Under the pieces are notes generated by a model. It searched no databases. It had not been told where the DNA came from and worked only from the letters and a program-made list of their open reading frames with translations. From assembly GCA_012840975.1 (NCBI GenBank), contig DUVP01000032.1, positions 1 through 64,000 of the forward strand: a stretch of 64,000 nt of DNA. The letters are read 5' to 3'. The position numbers and the translations under genes are program-made. Each line of letters begins with the position of its first letter. Position 1 is the first letter of the stretch. The DNA is from Mogibacterium sp. (GTDB lineage Bacteria > Bacillota > Clostridia > Peptostreptococcales > Anaerovoracaceae). Shown one piece after another: positions 1-8,910 of the stretch.

Positions 1-1301
1 AAATGTGATTTAAGAACGTAAGTATAGTGATAAATCATTTCATCTGTAAGAGGTCCGACAGCGATAGTCCTTGTTATATCAGTTGTTCCGTCAAGATACT
101 GGCCGCCTGAATCCATAAGCAGAAACCCCTCCGGCTTAATTGTCAGATTAGTTTCCTCTGTCGGTGCATAGTGAATTATTGCCCCGTTCGGTCCATATCC
201 TGAGATAGTTTCAAAACTTATATCAAAGCAATCTTTCTGTTCTAAACGGCGTGCCTGAAGATAATCTGCTGCATCTATCTCGGTTAGTTTTCCGTCAGCG
301 ACATTTTTCTTAAGCCATGAAATGAAATTAACCATTGCCGCACCGTCTTTGATATGAGCATTAATAGTGCTCTTTATTTCACTCTCATTCTTGATTGCCT
401 TTGCCATTGCGACAGGTGTCATTTCCTCAATAAGGTTAGATCCTCCGACAGCTTTATGACAGATTTTCGCAAGTGAGTAATTTGCAGAACCCGGATCAAG
501 CCAAAGTGTTTTATCTTCCGGAATTTCTGCTACAGCTTTTTCAATATCTTCGTAGTTTTCCGTTTTCACAAAGCTAAGTCTTTCCGGCAGCTCTCCGTCA
601 ATAGCTCCATTCATTACAAATAATCTGACATCATCATGACTCAGCAGAGTGTATCCAAAGAATACAGGGGTGTATGCAACATCACTGCCTCTCAAATTGA
701 AAAGCCAGGCTGTTTCCATCAAATCTGTAAGAAGGAGATAGTCCGCTCCTTTTTCTTTCATCTCCTGTCTGATGTTTGCAATTTTTTGCTCTGCAGTAAG
801 CCCCACGCTCCCAACAGGAAGTTCAAACAGCTCGGTAGCTTTGTGTTCCGGTCTGTCAGTCCAGACTTCATCAACAAGATCCTTATCATACTTTATTGAG
901 ACATCATATTTTGTAAGTATTTTTTCAAGAGAAAGACCCGTAACAGCAGGTAGAACTTTCCCATAAAATCCAAGAACACTCCCTTTATTTTTCGAAGCAT
1001 AATCTTCCAGGAATTCTTCAATTGTAGGAATCCCGGGTTCAGCCATCTTCATAAGCTCGATACCTGTTCCTTCAAGCTGCGTCTCTGCCTGAATGAAATA
1101 TCTCGCATCTGTCCACAAATACGCACCTTCACTGTTAACAAGAAGTTCCCCTGCCTCACCTGTAAGATTCGTCAGAAACTCTCTGCACTTAAAGAAATCG
1201 TTAACATACTCCGAACTGTGATAATCACCCGACGGGACGTAGTATATATCTATGTCATGCTCACGCATTTTCTCTCTTAATTTAAGTATTTCTTTTTTCA
1301 T
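1..1301 (-). CDS. Xaa-Pro aminopeptidase (M24 family, aminopeptidase P), 3' end cut by window start
   Basis: Manual reverse translation from CAT at 1299-1301: MKKEILKLREKMREHDIDIYYVPSGDYHSSEYV...; ends in ...EGFLLMDSGGQYLDGTTDITRTIAVGPLTDEM, the M24 metal-site motif. Absent from the ORF track because it is open at the edge. Confidence 0.9.
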   Translation of the reverse strand, partial: MKKEILKLREKMREHDIDIYYVPSGDYHSSEYVNDFFKCREFLTNLTGEAGELLVNSEGAYLWTDARYFIQAETQLEGTGIELMKMAEPGIPTIEEFLEDYASKNKGSVLGFYGKVLPAVTGLSLEKILTKYDVSIKYDKDLVDEVWTDRPEHKATELFELPVGSVGLTAEQKIANIRQEMKEKGADYLLLTDLMETAWLFNLRGSDVAYTPVFFGYTLLSHDDVRLFVMNGAIDGELPERLSFVKTENYEDIEKAVAEIPEDKTLWLDPGSANYSLAKICHKAVGGSNLIEEMTPVAMAKAIKNESEIKSTINAHIKDGAAMVNFISWLKKNVADGKLTEIDAADYLQARRLEQKDCFDISFETISGYGPNGAIIHYAPTEETNLTIKPEGFLLMDSGGQYLDGTTDITRTIAVGPLTDEMIYHYTYVLKSH

Positions 1302-1356
1302 TTGTCGGTACTCCTTCTATGTATTTGAGACTTTATTATGTTTTACAGCACAATAA

Positions 1357-1382
1357 AACAGCCTCTACAAGTAGAGTCTGTT
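1357..1382 (-). terminator. Hairpin terminator downstream of the putative selenoprotein gene
   Basis: aaacagcctctacaagtagagtctgttt inverted repeat followed on the minus strand by TTATT. Confidence 0.45.
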
Positions 1383-1540
1383 TCGGTTAAAATTTTCAGA
1401 ACATGTCAAATGTTCGCATAATCTATAAAATGTCCAATCGTTTAAAATTATTACAACTCTGAAATAACTACCTTTGCTATTTTAACGCTAAGAGGATATC
1501 ATATCAACCCCTTTTTTGAACATATGTGCATAATATCCTA

Positions 1541-1858
1541 TTATATGCTGCATTGGACTTTAGGTGATACTCCGGTTACATTAAATGATTTGAACCATAG
1601 AAATTTGTTAAGGTATACTCTTATTACATCAGAATCAATCTGTAAATTTTTTGAAAGGAAGAGCTTCATTCCTTCTTCTGTTTCATATATCTCATAATTC
1701 TTGCTGATTGATTCTGCCATTGTTTCGGACACAACCCTTGTATCCACAGCCGTATAGGCACCTGTTCAGCAATAATTCTGATATGCAGTAAGAGCCACTC
1801 CGGCTGCTTCGTTTTCTTTTATATAATCTTTCAGTTTTTGTGAAAATACTATTCTCAT
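1541..1858 (-). CDS. Putative selenoprotein of the HesB-like / 'CC/Se motif' family, read through TGA (codon 31, 1766-1768) as Sec
   Basis: ATG at 1858 with AAGGAGG upstream; MRIVFSQKLKDYIKENEAAGVALTAYQNYC[U]TGAYTAVDTRVVSETMAESISKNYEIYETEEGMKLFLSKNLQIDSDVIRVYLNKFLWFKSFNVTGVSPKVQCSI; same frame on both sides of the TGA. Confidence 0.72.
1727..1745 (-). promoter_or_regulatory. Putative bacterial SECIS hairpin
   Basis: mRNA GGAUACAA-GGG-UUGUGUCC: 8 pairs (one G-U), GGG loop, loop begins 28 nt after the in-frame UGA. Confidence 0.65.
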
Positions 1859-2011
1859 TTGTGAGCCTCCTTTTATATGCATCAACATTCTTAAATATTA
1901 AAGAATGTCCTGTTTTTCTTGTTGGTTGTATTTTAACACTATTATTTTTTTCTATCTGTGACTAAGTCACCTATAAGGTTTATCTATATGCAATATATAT
2001 CTGTGAAACTT

Positions 2012-2042
2012 AAAAACCGCAGAACATTACGATTCTGCAGTT
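2012..2042 (-). terminator. Terminator downstream of ZIP transporter
   Basis: Minus strand: aactgcagaatcgtaatgttctgcggtttttaag hairpin plus T-run. Confidence 0.55.
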
Positions 2043-2078
2043 ATAATTAACTCGTTTTTCAGACTTTAACCTACAGGT

Positions 2079-2888
2079 TTAAATAAATAAGAGTAAACTT
2101 AAGGCCATTACTGCCATTCCTGCAATAAGGCCGTATATGGAAAGATGGTGTTCTCCATACTCCCTTGCACTAGGAAGTAATCCGTCCAGACTGATATACA
2201 CCATAATACCTGCGACCGAGGCAAATATAAAACCGAATACCGTGTCATTAAAAAACCTGTGCAACAACAGATATCCGATAAGAGCGCCTGTCGGTTCGGA
2301 AAGTCCGGACAGGAAAGAAAGTTTAAAAGCTTTCCATCGATTCCCGGTAGCATAAAATATAGGCACGGCTACAGCTATCCCTTCCGGAATATTATGTATC
2401 GCTATCGCTACGGCGATAGATACCCCGAGTTTCGGATCATACAAAGCAGCTGTGAATGTAGCCATCCCCTCCGGAAAGTTATGTATTGCTATTGCAAGAG
2501 CCGTGACAAATCCCATGCGCATAAGATTTGTCTTGTGAGATTCGCTCTGTCCGTCCATCTCTTCGACCGTATGAACCTCATGTGGGTTTTCTACTTCAGG
2601 GACGAGCTTATCTATAAGAGCTATCAAAAGTATGCCGAAGAAAAAGCCTCCGACTGTAGCCCAGTTACCCATCCTTTCACCTAAATCTGCGACTAGCGCC
2701 TCCTGTGCTTTTTGAAATATATCCACAAAAGATATATAAATCATTACCCCTGCAGAAAATCCAAGTGCAACCGACAAAAACTTTTTATTCGTCCTGTTTG
2801 TAAGCAGTGCAAGAGCACTGCCTATACCTGTTGCAAGACCGGCAAACAAGGTAAGTGAAAATGCAAATATTACTGTTGAAGTCTCCAT
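2079..2888 (-). CDS. zupT: ZIP-family zinc transporter (ZupT-like)
   Basis: 269 aa, paired [10 protein letters not shown] and [10 protein letters not shown] motifs typical of ZupT. Confidence 0.92.
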   Translation of the reverse strand: METSTVIFAFSLTLFAGLATGIGSALALLTNRTNKKFLSVALGFSAGVMIYISFVDIFQKAQEALVADLGERMGNWATVGGFFFGILLIALIDKLVPEVENPHEVHTVEEMDGQSESHKTNLMRMGFVTALAIAIHNFPEGMATFTAALYDPKLGVSIAVAIAIHNIPEGIAVAVPIFYATGNRWKAFKLSFLSGLSEPTGALIGYLLLHRFFNDTVFGFIFASVAGIMVYISLDGLLPSAREYGEHHLSIYGLIAGMAVMALSLLLFI

Positions 2889-2945
2889 ATTAAAATCTCT
2901 TTCTTTAATTTAAGCAACCCGTTAGAAAAGAAACGGGATTCTGCT

Positions 2946-5900
2946 TCATTTCCTTTTAAGGAATTCTTCCAATGCTGTCGGCGACAAAGGCTTTGAATAA
3001 TAGTATCCTTGTATTTCATCACAGTCCATACTTTTCAAAAAATCCGCCTGTTCCTTAGTTTCCACACCTTCTGCTGTAATATCCGCCATAAGATTTTTAG
3101 CTAACGAGATGATCGTTCTAACTATGAAAAATTTCTTCTTCTTTGAAAGAATATCATCTACAATGGTTTTGTCTATTTTTATTCTACTAAAAGGTACCAG
3201 CTCCAGGCGATGTAATGATGAATACCCCCTACCGAAATCATCGATAGCGATACTTATTCCCAATTCTTTTAATTTAAATAGTTTATCAATTGTATCCGTG
3301 AAGTTTTTAGACATCATCGTTTCTGTGATTTCAACCTCAATATATTTCGGTTCAACCTTGCTTTCTTCTAAAAGCCTTGAAAAATTGAAAATAAAATCAT
3401 TTCTTTGAAACTGCACAACTGATACGTTTATAGAAAAACGAAGAGGAGGCAATCCTTTTGCAATAAGTTCCTGATGCAGCTTAAGTGCTTGTTCCAATAC
3501 CCAGAACCCTACATCATGAATCAATCCGGTTTGCTCAAGTATCGGGATAAATATATCCGGTGATATTCTTTTTTTATTGTCATATTGCCATCTGAGCAGA
3601 GCCTCAACCCCAACAGTTTTTTCCGTTTTGCAACTAATCTGAGGCTGAAATTCCAGATAAAACTCATCATTCTCCATCGAATGAAAAAGCCTATTAGTAA
3701 GTAAGGTGTTTTCCGCAATACGACTTTTCAGTTGCTCCGAACAGAAAACAATCTTATTATCAGAATCTTTCGCTTCATATCCTGCCAAATCAGCATTCTT
3801 TAAAAGAGTATTTGCATCTATTCCATCATCCGGATATACGGCAATGCCTATAGCGGGACTAACAAATAACGCTTCTATTCTATCTTTTGGTAATATAGGA
3901 TCAGAAAAAGCATCGACGATTTTATTTGCACACTCCTCTATTTGCTCAATAGTTTCAGCAAGAGGCATAACAACAACAAACTTGCCTTCTCCAATCCTTG
4001 ATATATAACATCCTTTCTTCATCAGATTTTTAAGAATCGATGCCGATTCTATCACTATCTGCTCTCCTGTATTGTGTCCGAATGTATCGTTAATCATCCT
4101 TAGATTGTCTAATTCAACATCAAAAATCACCAGCTTTTCTGATTCTTTCCTGTTATATATTATTTCATCCAAGGTTTTTTTAAGCATATTCCTGTTAGCT
4201 AATTTTGTAGCTTCATCAAAATAAGCATAGTTGTATATCCTTTCTTCGTATAAGACTTTTTTTCTTGTGTCGCCAAGTATATTTGCAATAATTCTTAAAA
4301 AGTTTAATCGACTTTCTGTGAAATTTGTATCACTTTTCTCTATATATTCAACGATAAAAAATCCATACGGTTTTTCGCCTGCTGTTATTGGTAATGCATA
4401 GAAAGAGTTTATTCCCCTTGAAGCGAAAAAGTCTCTTTGGTTTTCAGCCTCGTTATCTAAAACATTCGTAACATCTTCACACAATATAGGCTGATTTTGA
4501 GTTATTAAAGGTTTAACTTCGGGAAAATCTGCTGTCTTAAACTTTGTTCCCGTATAAAAAGGATTTGTCGTAACATCAATATCTTTTATATACGTATTTA
4601 TAATCGTTGCGTTTTCATATTCTGCGTCGAACTCTAATAAATATGCACTGTCATAGTTGAGTATTCCGGCAGCCATTTCAAACATTTCACCGATTTTCTC
4701 TTTAGCATTTTCATTATTGATCGAAATAAATTTTGTTGAAATTTTTTCAAGTGTTTCCTGTTCTTTTGAAAATCTATGATACCCCCGCAGTTTTGAGTCA
4801 TATTCGTTCGTTAAATATCGCACAGCAACATATGAAAGTACAATAACAAAAATTCTTTTTAAATACTGAGAATTATCGATAGTAAAAGAAACGTTCGGAT
4901 AAATTATCCAAAGGAGAACTTGAGTTACCAGAGTTGCTCCCAAAAATAGAGCTGCATGGGTATCGCTATTAAGAACAACAGTATATAGAAGAAAAATTAT
5001 ATACACTGACCATACTGTTGCTCCTCCCACATTAATATCCTTAATTATGAAAAAAGTCATGCCCACTATGCTTGTTATCAGGAAGAGGGTATCCTGAATT
5101 TTATGTTTTTTTGTTATATGAGGTATAAATCTTAAAAATATACCAAGATTAATCACAAGGAAGGCAAGTAAAAGTTCACTTGCTATATTTTCTCCTCCAA
5201 TAAAATATCCTGAATAAAATGATGATGCTGCCCCGATTGCAAATATGGCTGCTGCTGTTTCAAACAAACGTAATCGATTTTCTTCTGATAAAATGACGGA
5301 GTCCGGAGATATAAATTCAACCTTTGTTCTTTCAATAAGAACACCAAACTTTCTCAATGTTATAAACAAAAAAATTGTTGGAAGAATTAAAAACAGAAGC
5401 GTAAGTTTAGGCATCTGCACGAACCCCAATATGCCGGGCAGAATATCCGTTATCGACCCCATTACAAATGGGAGAGTCATGGATATTAGAAAATATGTTA
5501 CATAACGCTTCAAGGGCGTATCAGGCCCAATTTTTTTCCACCAGCGAATAAGTAACATAAAAGTTATAACTGTATATGTAATATAATATATGTTAATCCA
5601 GATCTGTCCAATATTCGCAGAAAGTGAATTCCTCCATCCAAAGACGCTCGGCACCATTTCATATTGTTTCTCTGCAAGAAGTCCAAAAGGCGCAAACAGA
5701 ATTATATTTATCAAGGTGGGTAAATAAAGCATAATAAACATAATTCGATTATTTAATCGTTTTTCAGTTTTTGTCAGAATGAATGCAAAGTGAAGTAAAA
5801 AGCTGTGAAAAAAGCTCCAGCCAAAAACTGTCATACATCTCCAGAAAGCACTCGACTCTGCCGTTGGTGCTGAGTTTGAGATGGAATATGCAAATGACCA

Positions 5901-6041
5901 GATTGCCATTGAACTTGTTATTAACAGAAACAGTCTGTTGGTCTTGCTTTTTGCATTAGCAGCTACCGTATACGTACCAAAAACCATATAAAAAAAGCCG
6001 CAAATATAGTAAAAAGTTGATACCAGTAAACTATATTTCAT
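2946..6041 (-). CDS. 7TM sensor, GAF-like, degenerate GGDEF and intact EAL domain protein (c-di-GMP phosphodiesterase-like)
   Basis: 1031 aa; hydrophobic N-terminus; GEGKF at the GGDEF site; EALLRW, DDFGRGYSS, EGVET and QGYYYSKPL motifs of EAL. Confidence 0.88.
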   Translation of the reverse strand: MKYSLLVSTFYYICGFFYMVFGTYTVAANAKSKTNRLFLLITSSMAIWSFAYSISNSAPTAESSAFWRCMTVFGWSFFHSFLLHFAFILTKTEKRLNNRIMFIMLYLPTLINIILFAPFGLLAEKQYEMVPSVFGWRNSLSANIGQIWINIYYITYTVITFMLLIRWWKKIGPDTPLKRYVTYFLISMTLPFVMGSITDILPGILGFVQMPKLTLLFLILPTIFLFITLRKFGVLIERTKVEFISPDSVILSEENRLRLFETAAAIFAIGAASSFYSGYFIGGENIASELLLAFLVINLGIFLRFIPHITKKHKIQDTLFLITSIVGMTFFIIKDINVGGATVWSVYIIFLLYTVVLNSDTHAALFLGATLVTQVLLWIIYPNVSFTIDNSQYLKRIFVIVLSYVAVRYLTNEYDSKLRGYHRFSKEQETLEKISTKFISINNENAKEKIGEMFEMAAGILNYDSAYLLEFDAEYENATIINTYIKDIDVTTNPFYTGTKFKTADFPEVKPLITQNQPILCEDVTNVLDNEAENQRDFFASRGINSFYALPITAGEKPYGFFIVEYIEKSDTNFTESRLNFLRIIANILGDTRKKVLYEERIYNYAYFDEATKLANRNMLKKTLDEIIYNRKESEKLVIFDVELDNLRMINDTFGHNTGEQIVIESASILKNLMKKGCYISRIGEGKFVVVMPLAETIEQIEECANKIVDAFSDPILPKDRIEALFVSPAIGIAVYPDDGIDANTLLKNADLAGYEAKDSDNKIVFCSEQLKSRIAENTLLTNRLFHSMENDEFYLEFQPQISCKTEKTVGVEALLRWQYDNKKRISPDIFIPILEQTGLIHDVGFWVLEQALKLHQELIAKGLPPLRFSINVSVVQFQRNDFIFNFSRLLEESKVEPKYIEVEITETMMSKNFTDTIDKLFKLKELGISIAIDDFGRGYSSLHRLELVPFSRIKIDKTIVDDILSKKKKFFIVRTIISLAKNLMADITAEGVETKEQADFLKSMDCDEIQGYYYSKPLSPTALEEFLKRK

Positions 6042-6299
6042 GCTCTCACCTCCAGTAGCAAGGTTTTATCTACAACGATTATGGGTTCCTTACTAAATTT
6101 TCCGTTTTTTAACAAGTTCGTTAATTTTTTTAGAATCTTGCTTGCATTCTAACACCGCTATATATTTATATCAACGGTTTTCAATAGTCTTAATCATTGG
6201 CGAGAAAGAGGTACCCTCCTCAGAAAACATGCTAAAACTGGACCTATAACTTAACACCTGCATAAGATCTGAAACAGTTTAAATACAGCACCTATAGAG

Positions 6300-6345
6300 A
6301 AAAACCGCCTGCTGACAAAACATCTTTTATCAACAGGCGGTTTTT
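6300..6345 (-). terminator. Terminator downstream of tRNA-Leu
   Basis: aaaaccgcctg...caggcggtttt inverted repeat. Confidence 0.65.
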
Positions 6346-6349
6346 GATT

Positions 6350-6434
6350 TGGTGCGGATGAAAGGACTCGAACCTTCACGAAGTTACTCACACGGACCTG
6401 AACCGTGCGCGTCTGCCAATTCCGCCACATCCGC
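6350..6434 (-). tRNA. tRNA-Leu (anticodon CAG), CCA encoded
   Basis: RC GCGGATGTGGCGGAATTGGCAGACGCGCACGGTTCAGGTCCGTGTGAGTAACTTCGTGAAGGTTCGAGTCCTTTCATCCGCACCA; acceptor GCGGATG/CATCCGC, loop TTCAGGT, long variable arm, GGTTCGAGTCC T-arm. Confidence 0.95.
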
Positions 6435-6523
6435 ATATTTTGGCGTACCAAACAAAGTACGCCAGCCATTATATAACACTGGAACTATTCTGTCGAGTAG
6501 CTAAACAAAAGATTCAAATTTAA

Positions 6524-6844
6524 TTAATCTTCATCCTCTTCAGACATTATAGCATCAAACTCAGCAGCTGCAGCGTCGAATTCTTCCTCTGATTCTATCT
6601 CGTTGATTTCGAATTCTTCGTCGTTAATCTGCTTGTATTCATAGATGTAAACATCATCAGTTCCGTCATCAGGTGCAAGAGCTATGTATTCTTTATCATT
6701 CAGCTCGAATGTACCCATAACATAGCAATCCACTGCTGTGTCATCATCAAATTCTAAGGTGATGATATCCTCTTCTTCTTCGATATCTACTTTCTTAATT
6801 TCGTCTGACATCTCGCAATCTCCTTTCTTGAAATGCTTAATCAA
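6524..6844 (-). CDS. DUF1292 family protein
   Basis: MSDEIKKVDIEEEEDIITLEFDDDTAVDCYVMGTFELNDKEYIALAPDDGTDDVYIYEY; typical acidic DUF1292. Likely start is the MSDEI Met, inside the ORF. Confidence 0.85.
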   Translation of the reverse strand: MIKHFKKGDCEMSDEIKKVDIEEEEDIITLEFDDDTAVDCYVMGTFELNDKEYIALAPDDGTDDVYIYEYKQINDEEFEINEIESEEEFDAAAAEFDAIMSEEDED

Positions 6845-6931
6845 TATACCACTTAAACATTAATTTATCAAGAGCTGAGCAATATTGATTTAAAACTTCC
6901 AGACGTTTTTACAAATAATTACTCGATAAAA

Positions 6932-8908
6932 TCAATTTTTCTCATTAAAAAAGATCTTTATTTCCTCTGCAACCTTGCTATTCATGCCTTTAACAGAAAG
7001 AAGTTCTTCAAGTGACGCTTTCTTAATTGCTTCTATATTACCGAATTTTGAAAGCAATGCCGTCCTTCTCTTCGGACCGACACCCGGTATTTCTTCAAGC
7101 GCTGACTTAATCATCCTCTTACCTCTGACGCCCGACATATAGGTTATTGCAAATCTGTGGACTTCCTCCTGAATGTTTCCGCAATAAGTAAAGAGTAATT
7201 TTCTTTTTATAAGTTCAATCTCACTTCCGTCTTCAAAAACTATGGCTCTTGTTCGGTGAAAATCGTCCTTTACCAGGCCGACAACAGGTATTCCAATGCG
7301 AAACGCATCTATCACAGCTTTTGCTGCCCTCACATGTCCAAGTCCGCCATCTATAAAAATAATATCCGGATATTTACTGAAACCTTTATCACCTTTTAAT
7401 GCGCGTTTAAATCTTCTATACAGAGTTTCCCTGATGCTTCCATAGTCATCCCCCTCAGATGTTCTTATCCTGAATTTACGATAATCTTTCTTAACAGGTT
7501 TTTTCCCTTCGTATACAACCATTGCTCCAACAGTATCAAGACCGTTCAGATTAGAGATATCATATGCCTCAATCCTGTATTCTCTTTCGTCACCTTCAGA
7601 TATCAAGACTGCGGGATTTCCGCTTATATTGCAGGCTTTTTCAATAATTTCAGCAATTTCTTTTCTGAGTTTATTCTTTCGGTCTTTATCTCTCTCTGCT
7701 CTTTCATCGAGAGATTTTGCAAGTTCAACAGAATCCTCTATCGCCATTTTCATTAAAGCCTTCTTCTCTCCTCTTTCAGGTATAACAAGGTATGTCTTGT
7801 GCAATACATCGTTCCCCGATTCCACATTTTCCATATTGACCTTATTCATCGCCTTTTCCAAAAGGTTTTTTTCTTCAATATCATAAGGCATCAATATCTC
7901 ACGCGGAAGCATCGTAAGCCCAAGATAATGCTGTTTAAGAAATATGCTGAGAAGTTTACCCGGTGTCAGTGAAATATCATGTATAAGCGGCTTGCTGTTT
8001 TTTTTTGTGTTTTCTGATATTTTCTCTACCTTACCGCCATAATCAGCCTCTTCTCTGACATAAGTTATTTCACGACTATTTAACTTTCCGTCTCTTACTT
8101 TGTACTGTGCAACAACTCGCGTCTTATCGGTTATAACAGGAACAAGTATATCAATGTCGCGATCTTTAACCATCGAAGCTCTTTGAATCTCTCCTAATTG
8201 TCTTAAAGAAGTCAGATAATCCCTGTATTTTGCAGCATCTTCATACTCCATTTTCTCTGAAGCATCATTCATCCTGGATTCCAGTGAAGCTATGAGGTCA
8301 GAGTCTTGACCGCTTAGAATATCAATAATCTCTCTAATCATTACTTCATATTCTTCTTTGCTTATTTTCCCAATACAAACACCCTTACATTTACCTATAA
8401 AGTAATTTAAACAAGGTCGTACACCCGCTTTGAAAGATGTCTGTCTACATTTCTTAAGCGGATATATCTCCTCTATCATTTTAATTATACGTAATATTGC
8501 TCCGGAATTCGTATACGGTCCGAAATACTGATTCCCGTCACGTACAAGTCTTCTTGTTCTAAGTAGCCTTGGAAAATCTTCAGTTTTGGTTATTTGGATA
8601 TAAGGATATGTTTTATCGTCTTTTAGTAAAACATTATATTTTGGTGTATATTTCTTGATAAGGTTACACTCTAATATGAGAGCCTCCATTTCAGATGCAC
8701 AAGTCATATAGTCAAACTCGGCAATATTTGAGACTAAAGCTCTCATTTTAGGATCTGACTGTGAAGTTTTCTGATTGAAATAGGAACGTACTCGGCTTTT
8801 TAAATTGACCGCTTTGCCCACATAGATAACTTCCCCCAGGTTATCCTTATGCATATATACCCCGGGGCCTGTCGGTAGTTTTTTCAGTTCCTCTTCAATA
8901 ACAAACAT
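6932..8908 (-). CDS. uvrC: Excinuclease ABC subunit C
   Basis: 658 aa; GIY-YIG-type N-terminus (LPTGPGVYMHKDNLGEVIYVGKAVNLKSRVRSYF), UVR motif, C-terminal HhH (EEIPGVGPKRRTALLSKFG). Confidence 0.97.
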   Translation of the reverse strand: MFVIEEELKKLPTGPGVYMHKDNLGEVIYVGKAVNLKSRVRSYFNQKTSQSDPKMRALVSNIAEFDYMTCASEMEALILECNLIKKYTPKYNVLLKDDKTYPYIQITKTEDFPRLLRTRRLVRDGNQYFGPYTNSGAILRIIKMIEEIYPLKKCRQTSFKAGVRPCLNYFIGKCKGVCIGKISKEEYEVMIREIIDILSGQDSDLIASLESRMNDASEKMEYEDAAKYRDYLTSLRQLGEIQRASMVKDRDIDILVPVITDKTRVVAQYKVRDGKLNSREITYVREEADYGGKVEKISENTKKNSKPLIHDISLTPGKLLSIFLKQHYLGLTMLPREILMPYDIEEKNLLEKAMNKVNMENVESGNDVLHKTYLVIPERGEKKALMKMAIEDSVELAKSLDERAERDKDRKNKLRKEIAEIIEKACNISGNPAVLISEGDEREYRIEAYDISNLNGLDTVGAMVVYEGKKPVKKDYRKFRIRTSEGDDYGSIRETLYRRFKRALKGDKGFSKYPDIIFIDGGLGHVRAAKAVIDAFRIGIPVVGLVKDDFHRTRAIVFEDGSEIELIKRKLLFTYCGNIQEEVHRFAITYMSGVRGKRMIKSALEEIPGVGPKRRTALLSKFGNIEAIKKASLEELLSVKGMNSKVAEEIKIFFNEKN

Positions 8909-8910
8909 TA

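Noticed and set aside
1541-1747. ORF track 68-aa protein taken at face value
   Set aside because: Its start Met is internal; upstream same-frame coding with a strong RBS continues through one TGA, so it is treated as part of a longer (seleno)protein.
2259-2684. 141-aa plus-strand ORF
   Set aside because: Antisense to the ZIP transporter; no recognisable domain.
6251-6469. 72-aa minus-strand ORF
   Set aside because: It overlaps the tRNA-Leu and its terminator and has no protein-like features.
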